From contig NZ_NHSQ01000043.1 in NCBI RefSeq assembly GCF_016653465.1, forward strand, positions 1-47,223: a DNA stretch of 47,223 nt, given 5' to 3'. The DNA is from Thiocystis minor. Its GTDB lineage: Bacteria > Pseudomonadota > Gammaproteobacteria > Chromatiales > Chromatiaceae. Numbering within the stretch: the stretch's first letter is position 1; every line of letters starts with the position of its first letter. Positions 43,541 to 47,223 of the stretch are shown piece after piece. The translations under genes and the position numbers were made by a program. The notes below the pieces were generated by a model. The model searched no databases. It saw nothing but the letters and a program-made list of their open reading frames with translations, and was not told the DNA's origin.

Positions 43541-44512
43541 TTAATGATCCGGCGAACAGATGCGATGGTTGCGGACCGCCACCGCCGTGGCAGCCAGCAG
43601 CAACGCGACGATTCCGGTCAGCATCGTCAGCACGCCCACCCCGAGATAGCGGTAAACATCGCCGCCCGTGCGCTCGAACATCACCATGCTGGCAATGCTG
43701 AACGCCGCCAGCGGAAAGGAATACGCCCACCAGGACAGAAAAAAGTGCAACTTCAGGAAACGTCTCGCCTGCGTGAACAGCAACAGGGTCAAAAACAGCG
43801 CACTGTAATAAAGAATGCGCGAAAAGCTGTCGATCTCGCCGACGAGTCGCATATAGGCGATGAAACCGACCGCGGGCGGAGCAATCAGGATAAACAGGGT
43901 CGGCATCAGACGGGCTTCGATGGGGTGATGAAACATCACCCGATAGATGATGATCGTCATCAGCACGATCCAAAACAGCATGCCGACACTGAAAAAGAAC
44001 CAGGAAACCTCCTCGTATCCCAAGGGCACCCCGGCGATCGGCACCAGGACATTGCCCACGGCCGGAATGAACCAGGCCGGATTCATGTGATGAATCTGAA
44101 AATGTTCGTGATGAATCCAGACGCTCACCACATAGAGCGTGAACAGCAGATGCAGAACAGCGCCCGTCAGCCAGAGCCCCAGGCTCACGGATGGGACAAG
44201 ATGCAGGAAGGCGATCGCGAGCAGCAGCAGGCTGATCGAGATGGTCGGGAAAAAGTTCAGCTTAATCGGGTGGTGTAATTCCTTGATCACGGACTGACGA
44301 TAGACCGCCAGCTTGGTTCCGTAAAACCCCGCCAGAACCACGAACAGGGTTGTCGTCAGGCCGACCAGCCAGGGGCTGATGCCCAAATCCAGCTGCAGGA
44401 CGGACTGCGCCTTTTCCCAGGCGATGGTCAGGCCGGCCATGCCCATGACCATCGCGAAAAACGAGATCGGAAAGTGTTCGATCCGGGAGCTGTCGAGTGT
44501 TTGCGTTGTCAT
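43541..44512 (-). CDS. SLAC1/TehA-family anion channel
   Basis: Integral membrane protein of 323 residues with about ten helices. The start FPISFFAMVMGMAGLTIAWE is the characteristic first helix of SLAC1/TehA proteins, whose pore is gated by a Phe. The segment HHMNPAWFIPAVGNVLVPIAG matches the family's WFIP region. Anion (chloride, nitrate or tellurite-linked) specificity is unknown. The ATG at 44512 gives MTTQTLDSSRIEHFP; the frame continues upstream without family-like sequence. Confidence 0.9.
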   Translation of the reverse strand: MTTQTLDSSRIEHFPISFFAMVMGMAGLTIAWEKAQSVLQLDLGISPWLVGLTTTLFVVLAGFYGTKLAVYRQSVIKELHHPIKLNFFPTISISLLLLAIAFLHLVPSVSLGLWLTGAVLHLLFTLYVVSVWIHHEHFQIHHMNPAWFIPAVGNVLVPIAGVPLGYEEVSWFFFSVGMLFWIVLMTIIIYRVMFHHPIEARLMPTLFILIAPPAVGFIAYMRLVGEIDSFSRILYYSALFLTLLLFTQARRFLKLHFFLSWWAYSFPLAAFSIASMVMFERTGGDVYRYLGVGVLTMLTGIVALLLAATAVAVRNHRICSPDH

Positions 44513-44701
44513 CGGAGAGATCCATGAATTGGTCGTGAAACCGAGCAAGAACGGCAGACTTCAGCAACCCACGGACAGCTTCGACATCCAGGAATCGCCG
44601 TCGGGCATCCGCCCCGCGGTCAGGTTTCGGTCTGCCGCCCAAACCCGCCAGTCGCCAAGCGTCCAGGCGCTCATGGCTGAACGCTAGCCGCTCGTTGCCG
44701 G

Positions 44702-44857
44702 TTAAAGGTTGGTCAAGGTCGACGCGAACAACAGGATGCCGAGCAAGACCGCCGTCGAGCCGATTTCCAGATAGGGCCAGAGGCTGGCAGGCTTGTGTTG
44801 CACGAGCTTAGGGGCAACGACAGTCGAACAAACGTGAACACTGTTTTTAATCATCAT
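44702..44857 (-). CDS. Small single-pass membrane protein, 51 residues
   Basis: Found by reading the minus strand upstream of the SLAC1-family gene. A 51-residue frame has a GGAG 9-10 bp before tandem ATG codons, a polar N-terminus (MMIKNSVHVCSTVVAPKLVQ) and one clear membrane helix (YLEIGSTAVLLGILLFAST). It ends TLTNL and TAA. I recognise no family. It may be co-transcribed with the channel gene, which starts about 190 bp downstream. Confidence 0.45.
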   Translation of the reverse strand: MMIKNSVHVCSTVVAPKLVQHKPASLWPYLEIGSTAVLLGILLFASTLTNL

Positions 44858-45063
44858 GCTGTGGACTCCGGATATGCCGCCCGACAGTTCTCCAGCCCGC
44901 GTCGTTGGGTTGGCGACCAGGACGGTCAGCGGTCAATGAATGATTGGTTGCCAAACAGTCTACGGAGTCGCTGGCGCCGATGCATTGACAAATATCGGAG
45001 CAAGTCGCTTGGTTATGGAGATCGAACGGAAAGCGCTATCCCCGACCGCGAAAGCCATCCGGA

Positions 45064-46869
45064 TCATCGTGCGGGCTTAGCTTGCGTCGATCGCAAACCT
45101 CTCCAGCGAGACACCGCCCACCGCAATGGACCTGTGATCCGCCAGGAGGTCGACCCCCGCAGCTCGTCGATGGTCCGCCGCAGTTCCAGAACGCTGGCCG
45201 AGTGCATCCGCGCGTCGGTCTCCAGCGCGTCCAGCCGCTCTCGCAATCCTGCGTTCTCCCCCGCCAGAGTCCTGAGCACGGCCTCGCGTTCGGCCAGTTG
45301 TGCCGCCAGTTCCTCGCTCAAGCGCTCGCCGCGCATCCGCGCCGCGTCCCAATGGCGCAGAATGTCGAGCATATCCCGACCGCTCCAGAGAACCGTCCAT
45401 TTCTCGAACGCCGCGGCGCGCGCGGTCGCGACCTCAGATGCTTTTTCCTTCCCCCCGGTCGCGAGCGAATGCGGTCCAGGCCGCTCCAGCGGCACGAAGG
45501 CGCCGGTCGCGTCGGAACATCGGAAACGCCGCGCCGCGCTGACCTGATCGAGACGCGCGAAATCCGTCCGCATGGACAGTTGCACCAGGAAATCCCAGGC
45601 ATGGACGCCATCGAGATGTTCATCGAAGTGGCAGCCTTCCTCGCGGAGCGCGCGCGCGAACATCAAGCAAGGCAGCGGAATCTCACATCCGCCCCAGAGA
45701 TCAAGCCGTTCGAACGACCGATTCCGCACCTCTGTGCGCATCTGCCGGTCCGCCACCCATTCCTCGAACCGGACCCCGCTATAGGCGCATCGCGCCGGCG
45801 CCGAGCGGGACAGGGTTTCGACCAGGGAGGCGATGTGATCGGGAAAGCAGATGTCGTCCTCGCCAAGCACGATCAGCCAATCGCCACGGGCTTGGTCCAA
45901 CCCAAGATTCGCCGCCTGGGCCGGCTGGCAAGCCGCTGGCGCGGGAAAGGTTCGCACCAGAAAACGCCCCTGCAGAAGCGCGGGATCGACGTCGCCGACA
46001 TCCTGCGTCAACACGAGCAGGATCTCGATATTCGAATAGGTTTGCAGCGCGATCGAATCCAGCGCATCCGCCAACCGTGCGCCGCCCGGACTGATGACAA
46101 TGACCGAAACCAGGGGAGGCGGGGCCGTCACCCGGCATGCGGTTTGGGTGTAATACTCGCCGGGGCGGATGACGCGCAGCGGATCCTCCCGCAAATCGTC
46201 CCGCGACATCAGCCGAAAAGCCTCCGCCGCTTTGACAGAACGTGGAAGCGTATAAGTGCGAAAGCGATTCAGCGCCGCGATCCTGCGGGCATAGGGTTGC
46301 TGCTTCAATTGGCTCGCAAAGCAGTCCATCGCCGCCTGCTTGCGCTCGCGCAGATCGGTGATATCCAGCAGGACCGTGGGATGCAGAGGGACGCCAACCT
46401 CATACATAACCAACCGTATCGGACGAGCGCAACGCCGCACCGCCTCCGCCGCGGCCAGCGCCAGGATCAGATGATCGGGATGAACCTCCCACCAGGAGGG
46501 TGCGTAGACGAGATCCGCCTCCCACGTCTCCAGCGTGTCCAGGATGCGTCGGATCAGTACCTCGCCATACTCCAGCCCGCGATCCGGCAGACCCCAAAAG
46601 CACGGCTCGCCATAGCCGAGAATGGCTCCGGCAGCGACGCTTTCGCACTGGCGGGTCAGAATATCGTCCGCCGAGTCCGCCGCCAGACCCAGAGCGCCAT
46701 CGGTCGCGATGACGACCTGGACGGGATCCCCCGCCGCGACATGACGCATAATCGCCCCGCCGCAACCGAAGACCTCGTCATCCGGATGCGGCGCCAGAAC
46801 CAGCACGCGCCCGCTCTCAAGCGCAGTCAGCGCCTGATAAGGGACGAATTCGTGTTCGGAAATTCTCAT
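45064..46869 (-). CDS. Fusion of PIG-L-type deacetylase and GT2 glycosyltransferase
   Basis: Two enzyme domains in 601 residues. Residues 1-235 are a PIG-L/LmbE zinc deacetylase with HPDDE at 28-32 and the partner motif EVHPDH near residue 128. Residues about 250-450 form a family 2 glycosyltransferase beginning PPPLVSVIVISPGGARLAD, with an EDD metal site in VLGEDDICFPDH. A C-terminal coiled coil (about 520-585) follows, ending in a basic tail. The protein probably deacetylates and glycosylates sugar chains in surface polysaccharide synthesis; substrate unknown. Single gene. Confidence 0.88.
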   Translation of the reverse strand: MRISEHEFVPYQALTALESGRVLVLAPHPDDEVFGCGGAIMRHVAAGDPVQVVIATDGALGLAADSADDILTRQCESVAAGAILGYGEPCFWGLPDRGLEYGEVLIRRILDTLETWEADLVYAPSWWEVHPDHLILALAAAEAVRRCARPIRLVMYEVGVPLHPTVLLDITDLRERKQAAMDCFASQLKQQPYARRIAALNRFRTYTLPRSVKAAEAFRLMSRDDLREDPLRVIRPGEYYTQTACRVTAPPPLVSVIVISPGGARLADALDSIALQTYSNIEILLVLTQDVGDVDPALLQGRFLVRTFPAPAACQPAQAANLGLDQARGDWLIVLGEDDICFPDHIASLVETLSRSAPARCAYSGVRFEEWVADRQMRTEVRNRSFERLDLWGGCEIPLPCLMFARALREEGCHFDEHLDGVHAWDFLVQLSMRTDFARLDQVSAARRFRCSDATGAFVPLERPGPHSLATGGKEKASEVATARAAAFEKWTVLWSGRDMLDILRHWDAARMRGERLSEELAAQLAEREAVLRTLAGENAGLRERLDALETDARMHSASVLELRRTIDELRGSTSWRITGPLRWAVSRWRGLRSTQAKPAR

Positions 46870-47167
46870 TCGTCGTGCTCGATGATCCCATTGAAACGCA
46901 GCCAGTATGATCCACGACCGTTGCGCATCGGTTCAACCCCGCAGCAACCAGACCCACACTGGAAGCCACCTGGGAGCACCGACAGGCTGTCGGTCCTGGT
47001 GAGTCCGACTTGTCGTCGGATCGATCGACGAACGCCCAACCCAAGACGTGATCGTGCCCGACCGCGCGTCTCATCGTAACGGCTCTAGGGTAGAATGCAT
47101 CCCATTACACACAACTCCCCGTGTGCGGGTAAAATAGGTTTGAGCATTCACGTTCATTGGGGATCGC
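46870..47167. other. Intergenic region, including the end of an insertion sequence
   Basis: Contains the leader of the deacetylase/glycosyltransferase gene at its left end and, from about 47085 to 47167, AT-richer DNA leading into the transposase gene. CACAC-aactcccc-GTGTG near 47108-47126 can form a small hairpin. The exact insertion-sequence boundary cannot be placed because the element runs off the window. Confidence 0.35.
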
Positions 47168-47223
47168 ATGGGCTGGGCAGAAGACGAATTTCGCGGGATC
47201 GCTCTGGGCGACGCGCGCCGCGA
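47168..47223 (+). mobile_element. IS4-type transposase, 5' end only
   Basis: The first 18 codons (MGWAEDEFRGIALGDARR) match the N-terminal DNA-binding domain of IS4/Tn5-type transposases, in which WAEEEFxGxxLGDxRR is a standard start. The gene continues beyond the window. It indicates an insertion sequence immediately right of this region. Confidence 0.75.

Noticed and set aside
45082-47079. 665-codon open frame antisense to the deacetylase/glycosyltransferase
   Set aside because: Low-complexity Arg/Pro-rich translation; the opposite strand carries clear PIG-L and GT2 motifs.

Overview
The window is high-GC proteobacterial DNA. The gene set points to a gammaproteobacterium, most plausibly a purple sulfur bacterium of the Chromatiaceae or a close relative. 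The signs are a K+-independent proton pyrophosphatase, a sucrose (compatible solute) cluster, a group 4 [NiFe]-hydrogenase, and Zur- and ModE-type metal systems. The lineage is inferred from gene content only; there is no rRNA or tRNA in the window.

Layout. (1) 139-6258, plus strand: sucrose-phosphate synthase, sucrose-phosphate phosphatase, fructokinase and amylosucrase, a cluster that makes and turns over sucrose. (2) 6556-8592, minus: membrane H+-pyrophosphatase. (3) 9091-12192, plus: a DctPQM TRAP transporter, closed by a strong terminator hairpin. (4) 12289-18374, minus: a six-subunit membrane-bound [NiFe]-hydrogenase in echABCDEF order, split between echB and echC by a ParDE-type toxin-antitoxin pair and an AT-rich stretch with a long inverted repeat. 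(5) 18733-23231: NAD-malic enzyme, a CorC/HlyC-type transporter, RdgC and a DUF29 protein. (6) 23358-26037, minus: UDP-glucuronate 4-epimerase-like enzyme and an FGGY sugar kinase, separated by a dense patch of simple repeats. (7) 26304-31463, minus: a zinc uptake set (two ZnuA-like binding proteins, ZnuB, ZnuC, a His-rich outer-membrane protein) behind one Zur-box-like palindrome. (8) 31581-38304, minus: a porin, ModABC, a molbindin and ModE, with a degraded TacA/TacT-like remnant in between. (9) 38312-42377, minus: DsbB, DUF190, CrcB, SemiSWEET, then HisE, HisI, HisA and HisB (no hisH or hisF). (10) 42520-46869, minus: OmpA-like protein, SLAC1/TehA channel, a 51-residue membrane protein and a PIG-L deacetylase/GT2 fusion. 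The window ends in the first codons of an IS4-type transposase.

The most unusual signals are non-coding. A 9-mer, TAAACCGCG, occurs seven times, and in four cases its TAA is the stop codon of a gene; it also forms inverted pairs, for example between dctP and dctQ. Two copies of a ~130-bp interspersed element sit at equivalent positions in the zinc and molybdate regions. A perfect 33-bp hairpin built from GTTGTC hexamers and two arrays of 7-bp tandem repeats lie between genes. The best candidates for biological novelty are the toxin-antitoxin insertion in the Ech operon and the stop-codon-associated motif.
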